Of a stretch of 64,000 nucleotides of DNA, positions 43,927 to 55,787 are shown in pieces. How positions within the stretch are numbered: the first letter of the stretch is position 1; every line of letters starts with the position of its first letter. The position numbers and the translations under genes were made by a program. The notes under the pieces were generated by a model. That model searched no databases and had not been told where the DNA came from. It saw only the letters and a list, made by a program, of their open reading frames with translations. The stretch is from Chrysomallon squamiferum (taxonomy: Eukaryota; Mollusca; Gastropoda; Neomphalida; Peltospiridae): the NCBI GenBank assembly GCA_012295275.1, contig CM022666.1, positions 5,228,419-5,292,418 of the forward strand, written 5' to 3'.

Positions 43927-44372
43927 CATAGCTGGAGTTTATTAGGACATTTGAAATTAGATAATGTAGATGTTCTGGATTAAATTCTTTATAATTTATT
44001 TAGAGTTAGACTGTTGAATAGTGACTAGTTAATAGTCAGTTGTTACGTTTTCCTTTGTTTCTGTTCATGCACGTACATCATATGTACTTGACGTAGTCTA
44101 GTTTCTGTCATAAAAACAACTCACGGCAAACTGAACAAAGCGAAACAAATTTAATAGATTAGTGTGCGTTTGTGTGTGTGCGTGCGTGTGCGTGCGTTTG
44201 TGTGTGTGAGTGACTTGCTTGTATTGTATTGTTTTTTCGTTATTATTGGTTTTTTTTTTTTTTTGGTTTTTGTTTGTTTGTGTGTTGTTGTTTTTTATGT
44301 TTTTAATACTCTATAAATCCATACATTTTGTTATCTAAAAATTGTTACTTTTTTTCCAGCCACTGAATCAAC

Positions 44373-44375
<3 letters not shown>
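43927..44375. other. Module remainder and exon-like acceptor before GA array
   Basis: Continues the module interrupted by the hAT. 44340-44375 reads 'tttttttccag' plus codons for Ala-Thr-Glu-Ser-Thr and is cut by the GA array. The uncut version is at 51213. Confidence 0.6.

Positions 44376-44461
<86 letters not shown>
44376..44461. repeat. (GA)n microsatellite
   Basis: A pure GA array whose left flank comes from the 51.2-kb module and whose right flank comes from membrane-gene intron 4. Confidence 0.97.
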
Positions 44462-44466
<5 letters not shown>

Positions 44467-44751
44467 AGACATGAAAAATAGAGATGATGGAATAATAGAA
44501 AGAAAAAATAGAGAAGAAAAAAAAAGAAGGTAGAAAAAGAAAGAATTTAACCAATTATGAGAAAAGGTTTTATCAAATATATTTTTATAATTGTAAGTGC
44601 TTTTTTCTGAGTTGTGTTGATGTGAGAACGCAAATTATATTTGTACACAACTGAGCGTGTTTAATAACCTTAAAGACACTAATAGAAGTAATATTTTTTG
44701 TTATATTTGTTTAAATTTTAATTATCTGTTTTTATAATTTACTTTCACCGG

Positions 44752-44754
<3 letters not shown>
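44462..44754 (+). pseudogene. Relic of last intron of the membrane gene
   Basis: Collinear with 16660-16875, including 'ttaataaccttaaagacact' and the end of the intron. The acceptor ttttcacag has become tttcaccg, and after 'gacggagaga' the last exon is replaced by another GA array. Confidence 0.75.
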
Positions 44755-44818
<64 letters not shown>

Positions 44819-45137
44819 AGCAATCGTAATATTAATAATAACGAGAACTACAACAATAAAAACAAGTAATAAATGCACGAAGTTTATTTGTGAACACTAT
44901 GTAACTTTTTTTTTCTTTTTTTCTTACAGTCGCGACCAATCAAAATGTGATTTGAAGTACAACGCGTCATCGGAAAAAACCCAGTTTCTCGGAAACTTAA
45001 TTTTCTGTTTCGGTAAGGAAAATGAAGTAGAAGGCAATATATATTTTTGCAAGATTTGTCATTACTTTCAACAAGTCTTATTTTAATTGTTTTATAACAG
45101 GTGATTACAAGAGAGAGAGAGACAGAGAGAGAGACAG

Positions 45138-45219
<82 letters not shown>
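44755..45219. repeat. Two GA arrays around a CCAAT-bearing block
   Basis: GA arrays at 44755-44817 and 45109-45219 (the second starts imperfectly with GACAGA). Between them, 44925-45050 is a CCAAT-type block (accaatcaaaatgtgattt). 'ataacaggtgattaca' before the second array matches the exon 4 donor of the membrane gene at 16358. Confidence 0.85.
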
Positions 45220-45222
<3 letters not shown>

Positions 45223-47236
45223 GTGTCTGTGTACTATTGATGGTCTGTGTTCAGTAAATCTGTACAGTGGATGTTCTACAAACAGTGAATGTGTAGCAGA
45301 GATGTTCTATGTAAACTGAATGTGTGATGTATTCAGTGAATAAATATTTACATATTATTGATTTTCTATATAAACTGACTGACGAAAGTTAAATGATCAC
45401 TGATTGGTTTATAATGAATAATACAAGTTAAATGGGTGATCCAGTTAAAAAGGATTTTGTTTATACAGTATGTACTCATGCATTAAAATTATCAGAGTAA
45501 TAAATGTTTATATATACGTTACTTTTAAAATTTCCTGTACAATTTTTATAATGAACAATCAGTTTATAGCATTTTTTTGTTTTATCAGAATAAGAATTTT
45601 CTTTTTAGAAGCATTTCAGAATCGTAAATATTATGATTATTAATTTTATTATGACTATCATAATTATGATTAACTTTATTACCACTATCATCTTCATCAT
45701 TATTACTACTGCTATATTATTACTATATAATCATGATTACTAGTATTATTCTTTCTATTACTCCTGCTATTTATATTCGTTCTACTACTACTACTAATTT
45801 ATTAAATTTCCCATCATCATCATCATTATAATTAGTATTGTTTGCTGCTGTCGTTGTTGTTAAATAAAGACTACTCTATTCGAGGTCACAGTAAGGATTC
45901 AAGAAAGCTAAAGAAACACAACACGGAGGTTCACCTTTCTTATTTATTCTTACAATGACCTTGACATGCTGACTGCTTATAGGAATGCCGGCGCCACTAT
46001 TATTTTTACTACGATGTTTTTGACAATCCTACACACCACTCTCTTCTTTATATGTTTTTCCTTGTGATTGGCACTGGATGACTTCCAGCGCATTCTGGAA
46101 TGTCAAAAAGTTCGTGGGGAAACAATTCTCAGCATGTGATAGTAGTATTATATCAATAGTAAAATGTATCGAACACGTGAACAGAAGTAACGCTATACAT
46201 TAGAGGCAACAATAACAACAACCACAACATCAGATTTATTTATTTATAACAATGAAAATGCATTCGTACTTTCTCGATCTGTCTGTTAGTAATACGGTTG
46301 ACATAACTTTATCAACTTAATAACAGAATATACCTGAGATAATAATAAATATTTTTATTTAATTTAAGGTTATAAAATGTATGTAATATATGTCTATGTG
46401 TCTATGCAGTGTCGACAGCTCCAATATGGAAAAGAACAAAACTTTCTTGCTGTCTTCGTGCTAAAGAATAATATGCTAAAATTATCTGTGAGTATTCAAA
46501 GCCTGACAAACATAAAAATGCCTTCACTGGTAATATCGATGAATTGAGCGAACATCTGCTATAAACTTTATTTATTTATTTATTTATTTAATTATTTAAT
46601 TATTTGTTTATTTGTTTCTTTATTTTTATTTGTTTATTTTACTGTATTTGTTTTATTTCATTTCATTTTATTATTATTTTTTGTTAATTAATTTATTTAT
46701 TTCACTTTACTTTTTATCACTTTTTATTTATTTTACGGTATTTTACTTTATTTATTTATTTAACTAAACAATTAATATTTCATATTTCTTTGTGTTTTAA
46801 ACTGAATTTTAATTTTTCTATATTTTTCGTTTTATAAAATAAAAGCTATTACCTTGCAAATGAACCCACCTAGCTAGACATTAAAAAAAAAGAAGAAGGG
46901 TATTCGTGTTCATTTTCATTTTCAACAACAGTAACAACAACAACAACAACAAATTTATTTAATAATAATAATGGATTCAAACTTTGTAAATCCGTCTATT
47001 AGTAATTCGGCTGACGTAAGATCCATTTATAGCCCAGTTGAGGAATAAAATGAGAATTTATTTCACATCTGAAATGTTCTTTGGAGGAAAAAACAAAGCT
47101 GTACATAGCGATAATGTATACTTATTCAAAAACACTGGCAAGTAGTCAAAGAAACCTATTAGACTATCAAACTTATTTTAAATAATATGTATGTGTGTGT
47201 GTCTGGGTATGTATGTGTGTGATTGTGTGTGAGTGT

Positions 47237-47268
<32 letters not shown>

Positions 47269-47330
47269 AACAAATTTCGTGGTATCAGATAGCAAGGTTT
47301 ACATCAGGAGGATTATCTGTTCCAGTACAC
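45220..47330. repeat. Dispersed module, copy 45.2 kb
   Basis: Collinear with 180-2270 over nearly its full length, including the T-rich TTTA region and (GT)n near 47218. The small ORF is broken by TGA near 46067. The antisense TNF relic copy 7 lies at 46407-46515 (minus strand). Confidence 0.8.
46407..46515 (-). pseudogene. Antisense TNF homology domain relic, copy 7
   Basis: Same segment as the copy at 1376, with a small deletion in the 'gaaggaaggaac' part. Confidence 0.6.
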
Positions 47331-47339
47331 ATCGCTGTG

Positions 47340-47970
47340 CTGTCATATTGGATTTCAGTGGTGAGTATTTGTAACCAGTGATTTACTAAGCATCCGTGAA
47401 ATTTGATAAATCAAACTTGGCATTTTGTAAAGAGAAACCTTTGCTTTTTTTCTTCTTTTTTTTGACATCGCATAGGTTCATCATCAATGTAAATATATCT
47501 TGGTATTATTTATTTTACTTTTTTTTTTCTTTGTAAGAATATTACATAGAACTATATGTACGTGTGTATATTTTGTGTGAGTTTGTCTTTGTAATATTTA
47601 TTATTTTATTTATTGATATAACCATTGTTTGAAACTTTTATATTTGTGTGTATGTACAAGTGTATATTTTTGGATTGCTGAAATAATGTGTTATATAAGT
47701 GTGTGTATGTTGTGTCTGTGTACGTGTGCGTGTGTGTGTATTTATCTTGTTATTATTTATTACTAATAACATTTTTTTTCTTTTGGTCGTGTTTTACAGA
47801 TTACTTCTAAAGGAATTAAAAATTGTTACACAAAATGAAATCAGTTCTTGCTGTCATTGCCATTTCTCTTATGGTACTAAACTTGATACTCATCAGTTTC
47901 ATTGTATCTGTAACATTAAACGAATTTCTGAACAGAGAAACCAGCTTGTTGTTTGACAAGGAACTGTGTG
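47340..47970 (+). pseudogene. TNF-E: truncated TNF ligand gene (exon 2 only)
   Basis: Intron-1-like sequence after 'ggatttcagtggtgagt' (47355-47372) leads to an acceptor at 47799 and a start codon at 47835. The frame encodes MKSVLAVIAISLMVLNLILI, the rest of the membrane helix, and ETSLLFDKELCV. It is cut at 47970 inside the cysteine stalk and joined to the 'aatagta-acgtgtgtataaaatg' block of the dispersed module, which adds seven codons and a stop. All later exons are absent. Confidence 0.85.
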
Positions 47971-48297
47971 TAATAGTATACACGTGTGTATAAAATGACT
48001 TTGCAGGTTTACCACAATTCACGTTTACCTAACTTAATTATTTTTACCCAGTAAGTTGAAGAAGTAGAATTCCACTCACATTATAGTACTATTATATATC
48101 GGTTAGTATCACTTACAGAAAACGAGAATAGAAGTCACGCTGTAGTTCAGGGGTACGCGAGGAATTTAGTCCGGCCTGTCAACTGAACACTTCGACACCA
48201 ATTATTACATTAACTTTCTTTTTTCTTTAAATCTCCAGATCAAAACAGCCTTGTTTCCTATCATCCCTTTTTGATGCTCAGTATAGAAGTTAAAATT

Positions 48298-48300
<3 letters not shown>

Positions 48301-48381
<81 letters not shown>
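48301..48381. repeat. (GA)n microsatellite
   Basis: Left flank as at 3349. Right flank is the module start block, entered in its middle. Confidence 0.97.
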
Positions 48382-48384
<3 letters not shown>

Positions 48385-50120
48385 TGCGCTGTATTCAGTG
48401 AATACATATTTAAATATTACTGGTTTTCTGTATAAATTAACTGATGAAAGTTAAAAGTTCACTGATTAGTTTACAATGAATAATACGAGTGGATGATCCA
48501 GATAAAAAGGATTTTCTTTATATAGTATGTACTCATGCATTGACATAATTAGAGTAATAAATGTTTATATATACGTTACATTTAAAATTTGATAATTTTC
48601 ATAATAAGCAATCTGTTTAAAGCATTTTTTTGTTTTATAACAATAAGAATTTTCTTTTTAGAAGCATTTCAGAATCGTAAAGATTATGATTATTAATTTT
48701 ATTATCATTATCATCATTATTAATTTTATTATGACTATCATAATTATCATTAACTTCATCACCACTATCACTTTCATCATTATTACTACTGCTATATTAT
48801 TACTATATAATCATGATTACTAGTATTATTCTTTCTACTACTCCTACTATTTATATTAGTGCTGCTGCTGCATATTTGTCATTATTATCATCATCATCAT
48901 TACAATTAGTATTGTTTGCTGTTGACATTGTTGTTAAGTAAAGACTACAGCGATACCTCTGGTCAGATGTTCATTATTTTTATTACCTGGATATTTACTT
49001 TAAATGTAGTACAAATGTCTTGTTCTGAATTTATCATTTTCTTCTTTTTCTTCTTTTCTTTTTTGAATATCAAGTGAAATTAATGAGAATATTTTTCAAC
49101 TGACTTTTCACTTATAAAGCAGTCAGTGACATGATTTAATTTTTATTTTATGAAGCATAATTTGTGTACTTTATAGACAGTAAGTTAAATATTGCTGTTT
49201 TATAACCATGCACATATCATATACTTATATAGATACACCTACATACATGCACATTCACACACACGTATCATGATTAAGTTTTAATAATTATGCTGTCTTC
49301 AATGTCTATTTGCTTTGCTAACTGGAAAACCCGACAGTAACAATAGTTGCTAACTGAACATTTTTCGTATGAACTGAAGTTCATTCATTATCTTTAAAAG
49401 TAATTCTACCCGAGCAGTGTTTATAAACAGTTTTTTGCTAAGTGACTCAGCTGATAAACACAATGCACGGCCCACGTATTTCCTCTGAGTCCCTATGACC
49501 TACAATGACGTCACTGCCTGTGAAACGTGGATCTAAGTTGTGATTACCACGATATATTAAATGTCTGTTTACTTCATTGGAAAACACTGCATGCCAGTCT
49601 GGCCTCCTCTCTGCAAAATGTTGCTGACCCTGGTTTTGTCCTGATACTATTAATAATAATAAGAAGAACTACAACAATAACAACCCACTGGTCGTTTATT
49701 TTATGCTCTCGATCAGGTTTTATTTTCTCATATCCAATCAAAATGTGATTTGAAGGACAAAGCGTCATCAAAAAAATCCCCCATTTCGTCAAGTTTTTTT
49801 CTTTTTCTGTTTATTTTCAGTACAATATTATAATCTTCTAATAATAAATCATTTATGTAACGAATAGATAGTAGAAGGCAATACATACTTTCGCAAGATT
49901 TGTCATTATTTTCCTATAGTCTTGTTTTAATTGTTTGAAAGAATATTCTGTTGTTTATGTAGTATCTCTTCCACGCTTGTCTGTGCGTGTGTGGGTGTGG
50001 CTTTATTTATTATTTTACTTGATATTTTATTGATATTTTTTGAAAGAATGTTATTTATGTGTGTGTCTTTATCTTGGTATTATTGATTACTAATAATATT
50101 TTTATCATGTTTCTGTACAG
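48382..50120. other. Repeat mosaic, 48.4-50.1 kb
   Basis: Partial module start, ATC-rich block, block shared with 19380-19900 and 36000-36600, and a CCAAT-type block at 49715-49890. It ends in TNF intron-1-like sequence. No gene. Confidence 0.65.
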
Positions 50121-50484
50121 ACTGCATCTAAAGGAAAATGAAGTCAATTCGTCTGATCATTGTCATTTCTCTTGTAATACTAAACTTGATAAGCATCAGT
50201 TTCATAAATGCATTAAATGCAACAATAACAGCAACACAAATGTTGTATGTAGAAATGGGTAAATTCTATATAAAAATATTAAATAGTTCAGTTCATCATA
50301 AATGAAACTGAGAAGAAAGATCCATATACGTTTAATAATATAATATGTGTATGACGAAAAAGAGAAGTTCATTGTGCTAAACATATTTATTAATTTAAAC
50401 GTGATTATTATGGACGATTTCCAAAGTCGTTATCAAAATTCTTTTTAGTAACTGAGAGAAAGTCAGACAAAAGCTGATAAAAGT
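50121..50484 (+). pseudogene. TNF-ligand relic (exons 2 and 3)
   Basis: Exon 2 runs 50121-50258: acceptor tctgtacag, start at 50138, MKSIRLIIVISLVILNLISI helix, then a shortened tail without the six cysteines and a gtaaat donor now in phase 1. Exon 3 (from 50449) keeps the alignment but has an early stop, and its donor is lost (gtgatg). This copy identifies the stubs in front of the GA arrays at 63, 28121 and 31990. Confidence 0.75.
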
Positions 50485-50738
50485 GATGTTAACACAGACA
50501 CATACACAAACACAAATATAAACATACACGCAAACATACACATTTATTTTATACATAGACACAAACACAGACAGACAAACACAATCATGTAATCTGTCAC
50601 AACAATCACATACGGGTTAATACAGAACAGAAAACAGATACATAACTAGTTGCACAGTGCGTTCAGTGGACAGCGACCGTTACCCTGGAAACAAACAAAA
50701 AATCGTTTATGAAAAAGCAAAGGCACTCGCGTTATTTT

Positions 50739-50925
50739 TCAACATATTAATGTTCTTTGATTATAAAGATGATGGTTTAGTCTGATGTTCCACCCAATAT
50801 CACGAAGACATTCTGTCGCAGTATAACAGATTTTATTACCATCCATATTGCTATGAATCACTTCCATATTAAACATACTAAAACAAGCTGGAGAATATAT
50901 AGTGAAACACATTTTAACATGGAAC
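50739..50925 (-). pseudogene. Orphan terminal exon, decayed copy 4
   Basis: The minus strand still reads MFNMEVIHSNMDGNKICY and LRDIGWNIRLNHH, but internal codons are deleted and the acceptor is changed. Confidence 0.6.
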
Positions 50926-51704
50926 ATTTTATAAATCATTTACAACAGGAAGCTCTTAGTTTAAATCTATCCTAATCAGGAAGCTGGACCCAAGCATCAC
51001 CCCTGTACAATATGAAGACTCTTTCTTTAATCCTGCCTAATTAATAAGTGTAACAAGTCACCACCCCTGCACAGTATGAAACCTCTTTCTTTAATCTAAC
51101 CTAACTGACCTAATCAGTAAGCTTAACAATTACCCCATGTAGACTATGATTCCAGATTCAATACTCTATAAATTCATATATTTTGTTATATAAAAAATGT
51201 TACTTTTTTTCCAGCCACTGAATCAACAGTCATGATACAAGTGACATTTACAAACAGAAGATTCTTCTGTCACAGGTGATATTTCAGAGACATTTTATAT
51301 TCCTGGCCCTGTAATAATAAATGGATCACTACACTTATTTATTCCGATTACGTGTAAGATGACAAATCCGGGCTGGAACTTTCCACTGTGTGATACACAG
51401 ACTACATGTTTTCATTTTGTTGTGTATGATTTAGTTGACACAGGACTAGAAGTTAATCCGTACTCTTTATTTAACAATAACGACAAAAGCAGTCGTAATA
51501 ATAATAACATACACAACAACAACTATTACTATTATAGCAATAACAACTGTTATATGTAATTTATTTACGAACACTACGCATAAACTATACATTTAATAGC
51601 TTTGCTCATTTTATTACGTTGACTACGAAATATACAGCTAATAATTAAATACGAGAGAAGAAAAAACAATTAACCAATAAATTCAAAGAAAGCAGGCGGC
51701 ACTT
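50926..51704. other. TNF-B upstream region with one candidate exon
   Basis: Two tandem ~75-bp units ('ccctgcacagtatga') lie at 51000-51150. At 51215-51275, after tttttttccag, an open stretch (ESTVMIQVTFTNRRFFCH) ends at a gtgata donor. It looks like an exon but has no partner. 51295-51560 matches 8040-8230 and, inverted, 24285-24420. Confidence 0.45.
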
Positions 51705-51945
51705 CCTCTTAGCCAATCAAAATTTAACACCTGAGCAGGTAGACAATACGATAGATCTTTTCAAAAGTCGCAGGTATAAAAATCAGCGACTTCTGTCAGT
51801 TCAGTCAAAGAGCTGACCTGTCAGATAGCGTGCCCGTCGTAGACGTGCTTCACAACAGCTTACTCTGATTAGCACGTTATTTTGTTTTCCACTTCACGGC
51901 AGAGAGAGCGTACTTGGCGCTGAAGTGCTTGATTTCATCATTTAG
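51705..51945 (+). promoter_or_regulatory. TNF-B promoter and 5' non-coding exon 1
   Basis: A CCAAT box (agccaatcaaaat, about 51711) and a TATA box (tataaaaa, 51775-51782) are spaced about 60 bp apart. Exon 1 (start estimated near 51808) ends at 51945 before gtatgt. The arrangement matches TNF-A. Confidence 0.65.
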
Positions 51946-52299
51946 GTATGTAAAATGTTTCACTTATTTCATAGCTTATATATATTTATATCAAATTATT
52001 ATAATTTTACTTAATTCATATATATATATTTATACAAAATTATAATTTCACTTTTTTCATAGGTTATATATATTTATATAAAACATTCATAATTTATATA
52101 TTTATACAAAATTTATAAGATTATATATATTTATATAAAATTATAATTTCACTTAATTCATAGATTATATATATTTATATAAAATATTAATTTCACTTAC
52201 AATTTCACTATTTCATTTGTATAATATTATGTGATATTACACTAACTTGAAAAAACTGAATATCGCGGTTAAGAAAGTCACGGAATTCAAATTTGTTAT

Positions 52300-52789
52300 T
52301 TCAATCAGAGCTCCGCTCTTTTTTTTTTTTTTTTTTTTTTAAGCGATGAATTCAGGTTGCGTAACTTTAATTATTACTACAATCACATCCGCTCCTTTTA
52401 TTGTTTCCGCTAATTTTTCAACTCCATAGCGTTGTTATAAAAAGAGCTGCATTTTTGTAATGCAGATCGTTTAAAACAATAAAAAGACCATTGGCAAAAA
52501 AAAAAAAAAAAAAAAAAAAAAACAGGTTTGGACCACGTGGACCAGAATGAAGCAGCCAAAAAGAAACAACGACAGCAGCCAAGAGCAGAACAACCAGGAC
52601 GGCAAACAACACGGACCCGGTGATGGCTGAGAGATTGTGCCGGAGACCACAGGGGGCGAATTTCGGCTGCGAAACATCTGTACCGACTCGTCACGATCCG
52701 ATATGCTGGACACTCCCTTGTGTCCTGCAATCGTGGCGAGAACCCATTCTTTTCCCTACCCAAAACTCTTTTCTGCGACGGACGCGCCC
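52300..52789. other. GC-rich island in TNF-B intron 1
   Basis: Markedly less AT-rich than its surroundings, it includes an A-run at 52496-52523. Plus frame encodes a polar stretch (MKQPKRNNDSSQEQNNQDGK) ending in TGA near 52627. The minus strand over the same bases gives a hydrophobic frame (SVLFAVLVVLLLAAVVVSFW). Each is the antisense shadow of the other, so I cannot say which, if either, is coding. It could be a retrocopy, a SINE-like insertion or a regulatory island. Confidence 0.4.
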
Positions 52790-52976
52790 GCTGACCTGTC
52801 AGAAGGCGTGCCCGTCGCAGACGTGCTTCACAACAGCTCGCTCTGATTAGCACGTTAATTTTTTTTCGTACGTTCGTTCGGTAATTAAAGTACTGCTGAC
52901 GTGTCAGAAAGCGTGCCTGTCGTAGACTTGCTTGTTCTGATTACCACGTTAATTTTATTCAAGGTTCCAGGTTCAA
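52790..52976 (+). repeat. Two further tandem copies of the TNF-B 5' exon
   Basis: 52790-52860 and 52893-52970 each repeat 'ctgacctgtcagatagcgtg'-type and 'gtcgtagacgtgcttc'-type sequence of 51810-51895. Each is followed by 'ggtaattaaag', a possible splice donor. They may serve as alternative first exons. Confidence 0.6.
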
Positions 52977-53755
52977 AGGTAATTAAAGAGAGACGCAAGC
53001 AGTCAAGACGAAATATCAGTCAGGCGGGGAAACCAATATTTTGTCTTCTTTCCCTGTATGACCTTTCTCGTATCATTAATCAGAATTACTTAAACGTCTG
53101 TTTTATGATTGTTTAATGTATTATTATCAAGTCACCTGTATATCATAATTAAATAATAAACGTGAACCTTAACTGGTGTTCTGTTTATTTCTCTAGTGGA
53201 TAGATAGACTTATTCATTTATATAGATTGCTGTCAATTTAGCGTTTATATTCTTTGTTAGGTGGCCATTAAAACACAATGTTACCCTAGACTGAGTCATA
53301 ATAAAACATACAAGGTGTTTAATGATGTGAGCCACGTGACAGGAACATAAAAGTTGGGGCTCTCGTCCGGGATTTTTCAAATAATTAATTTTGGGGTTCG
53401 TTTTCTAAAATTCTTATGGAAATATTTATTTAGATGTATTGAGTATTTTCTCAGTTTAATGACAGCTAATTTATATTTATATCCACTTGAGAAAACACAA
53501 CACAACAAAATAATAATGATATTAAAATAAATAAGTCAAAACGGAGAAATTATTATGGATTAAGATACATTGAACAATCCTAGTGTAACGTTTATCAAAA
53601 GAGCCAAGAGGGCTGAGCTATTAGAATTGAAAATATTCATAACAAACATTTCAACTGCCCAGTCAAACAAGACAGAGCAAACCAGAGAAATTTTAACAGA
53701 GGCTTTGTTTGGCGATTCTATATATAACGAGAGTAGGGGGAGTAACTCCGAGTGT
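52977..53755 (+). mobile_element. LTR retroelement 5' end (LTR, primer-binding site, start of gag-like frame)
   Basis: The probable LTR ends near 53347 (…ggaaca); its left edge is uncertain (between 52977 and 53117). A primer-binding-site-like sequence tggggctctcgtccggga follows at 53355-53372. A start-like ATG at 53555 is broken by an early stop. The downstream frame from 53570 (VTFIKRAKRAELLELKIF) resembles the N-terminus of Gypsy-type gag proteins. It is cut at about 53755 and joined to TNF intron-1 sequence. Only the 5' end is present. Confidence 0.6.
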
Positions 53756-53909
53756 GGCAGAATCAGTATAGGTGTGTGCATATTGAGTCTGTGTACAGGT
53801 GCGTGTGTGTGTATTTATCTTGGTATTATTTATTACTAATAGCATTTTTTTCTTCTTTTCGTCATGTTTTACAGACTACTTCTGAAGGAAATAAAAGTTG
53901 TTACACAAG

Positions 53910-55787
53910 ATGGTACCAGTTCGTCTTGTCATTGCCATTCCTCTTCTGGTACTAAACTTGATACTCATCATTGTCATTGCATCTGTAACATTAAACAAAT
54001 TTCTGAACAGAGAAACCAGCTTGTTGTTTGACAAGGAACTGTGTGTGAAAATCTCGTGCAAACCAGGAGAAAACTGTTGTGATGACAAATCTACGACCAG
54101 AACCAGGAACAATACCACGTATTGCTGTTACAGAGATGGAGAAAAAGTGATCAGTGAAATTATGAAAAAGGTAAATTCTGTATTTAATTCTAAAAACTTA
54201 TATTCCATAAATGCATTAACTGGAAAAAAAAAATGTTTCCTGTAGATATGAAATTAAGAAAGAGGGTAATTCTCTATAAAAATAATAAAAAGTTAAATTC
54301 TTTATAAATGAAATAATAATATTTGAATTATGAAAAGGAGAAATTAATAGTGTTGAAAAATATTTATAAATTTAAAATTGATTATTGTGGACTAATTTCA
54401 AACCGGTTATTAACATTCTTTTTAGAAACTGAGTGAAAGTCAGACAAAAGCTGAGAAAAGTGGTAAGTTAATACAGACACACATACACACACACAGACAT
54501 TCGTAAAAAGACAAAGTCGCAGAAACACAGACACACACAAGAAAAGTCATGAACATATACATACAGAAACACACAGACAGACAAACATTCAGAAAAGACC
54601 CACACACAAACAGACACAATGAGGCACACATATTTAAATATCTACAATTTTTTTTTATAATTATTAATTTGTATGTACATATTTGTGTACTGTCTATGCA
54701 TGTAAACATGTACAAGTATATATTTATATGTGTGTGTGAGTGTGTGTGTCTCTTTCAGATGTCGCGGATCTTTTGAATTTAGATAATGAAAACATTGTGT
54801 ACGAATCTATGTATGTATGAATCTATATATTTATACAGTATCAGTAGTCTACATGTGTCTGTATATATATATATATATATATATTTCAGAACAGAAACTT
54901 AAACAGATCAGAGAGGTCGCCTACAATCTGAATAATAAAAACTATGTGAAGACATCGGCTCATCTACAAATGGAACTGAATGCAACATATGACAAAGGTA
55001 AGAAAACAAATAGTAGTAGTAGTAATAGTAGTATTAGAGTAGTAGTAATAGTAATAGAATAGTAGTATTAGTAGCAGAGTAATTTTACTCTGTAAAAAAG
55101 GTGATTTGGTAATAAATGTGGTAGTAGTAAAATAGAAGTAATAGTAGTAGTTGCTCTGGTAAAAGTAGTTGTAGTAGTAATCACATAGCTATTAGTAGTG
55201 GTTAGGAAATAATAGAAGAAATTGTGATAACATTAATATTAGCACGTTAGTAGCAAAAATATCAATGACGGTACTAAAGTAGTTAATAGCAGTAGGTTGT
55301 AGTAGTTGTAGTTAATATTACTAATATATTTCTATAACTGTTGACAATTTAAAATAGAAATATTATTTAAAAATCATTTGTTCTTTCAAACATTTCAGAC
55401 AACCCAAAGCCTTTGATCAAATGGACGTCGTCTGGAAAAAGATCCTTTGTAAAAGGAGCTGCAGCTGTTGTCGCTGACGGGATTCAAGTCAAACACTCTG
55501 CTTACTACTTCATATACAGCAACGTTTTATTCCATGCCAACCAACTCAGAGAGCTAGGATACGCTAGGCTGTGTCACTCAATTGAAAAATATCCAAATTA
55601 TGAAGTTCTCTACAGAAATCCTCAAACAACATGCAAAGTAGGAAGAGACAAGGAAGGTTTTGTTGCTTCCTACATTGGAGCTGTTTACTACCTGAAAGCC
55701 AATGACACTGTAGTGGTAAGAACATCAGTTGTGAACAGAATTTTGAGAGATCCTGAGACAACCTACTTTGGCCTGTATATGCTGTAA
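53910..55787 (+). CDS. TNF superfamily ligand TNF-B, 264 aa
   Basis: Coding exons: 53910-54170 (exon start 53875), 54426-54462, 54890-54997 and 55399-55787, with GT-AG introns in phases 0,1,1. Type II membrane cytokine: short tail, signal anchor (VLNLILIIVIASV), six-cysteine stalk (C-x4-C-x5-CC-x14-CC), polar segment, and a complete TNF homology domain with PLIKWTSSG, AYYFIYSNVLF, LCHSIE/TTCKV cysteines and final TYFGLYML. Exon 4 of the other two genes is represented only by a relic at 54759-54782: its first half is missing and its donor is changed to 'ataatg'. Because exons 4 and 5 have the same phase, skipping it keeps the frame and shortens the stalk by 16 residues. The first intron contains duplicated 5' exons and an LTR fragment, which may have changed its regulation. 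Confidence 0.87.

Noticed and set aside
52410-52853. 147-codon minus frame over the GC-rich island
   Set aside because: It passes through a poly-A as poly-Phe and through the duplicated 5' exon; overlapping frames are equally long, so none is favoured.
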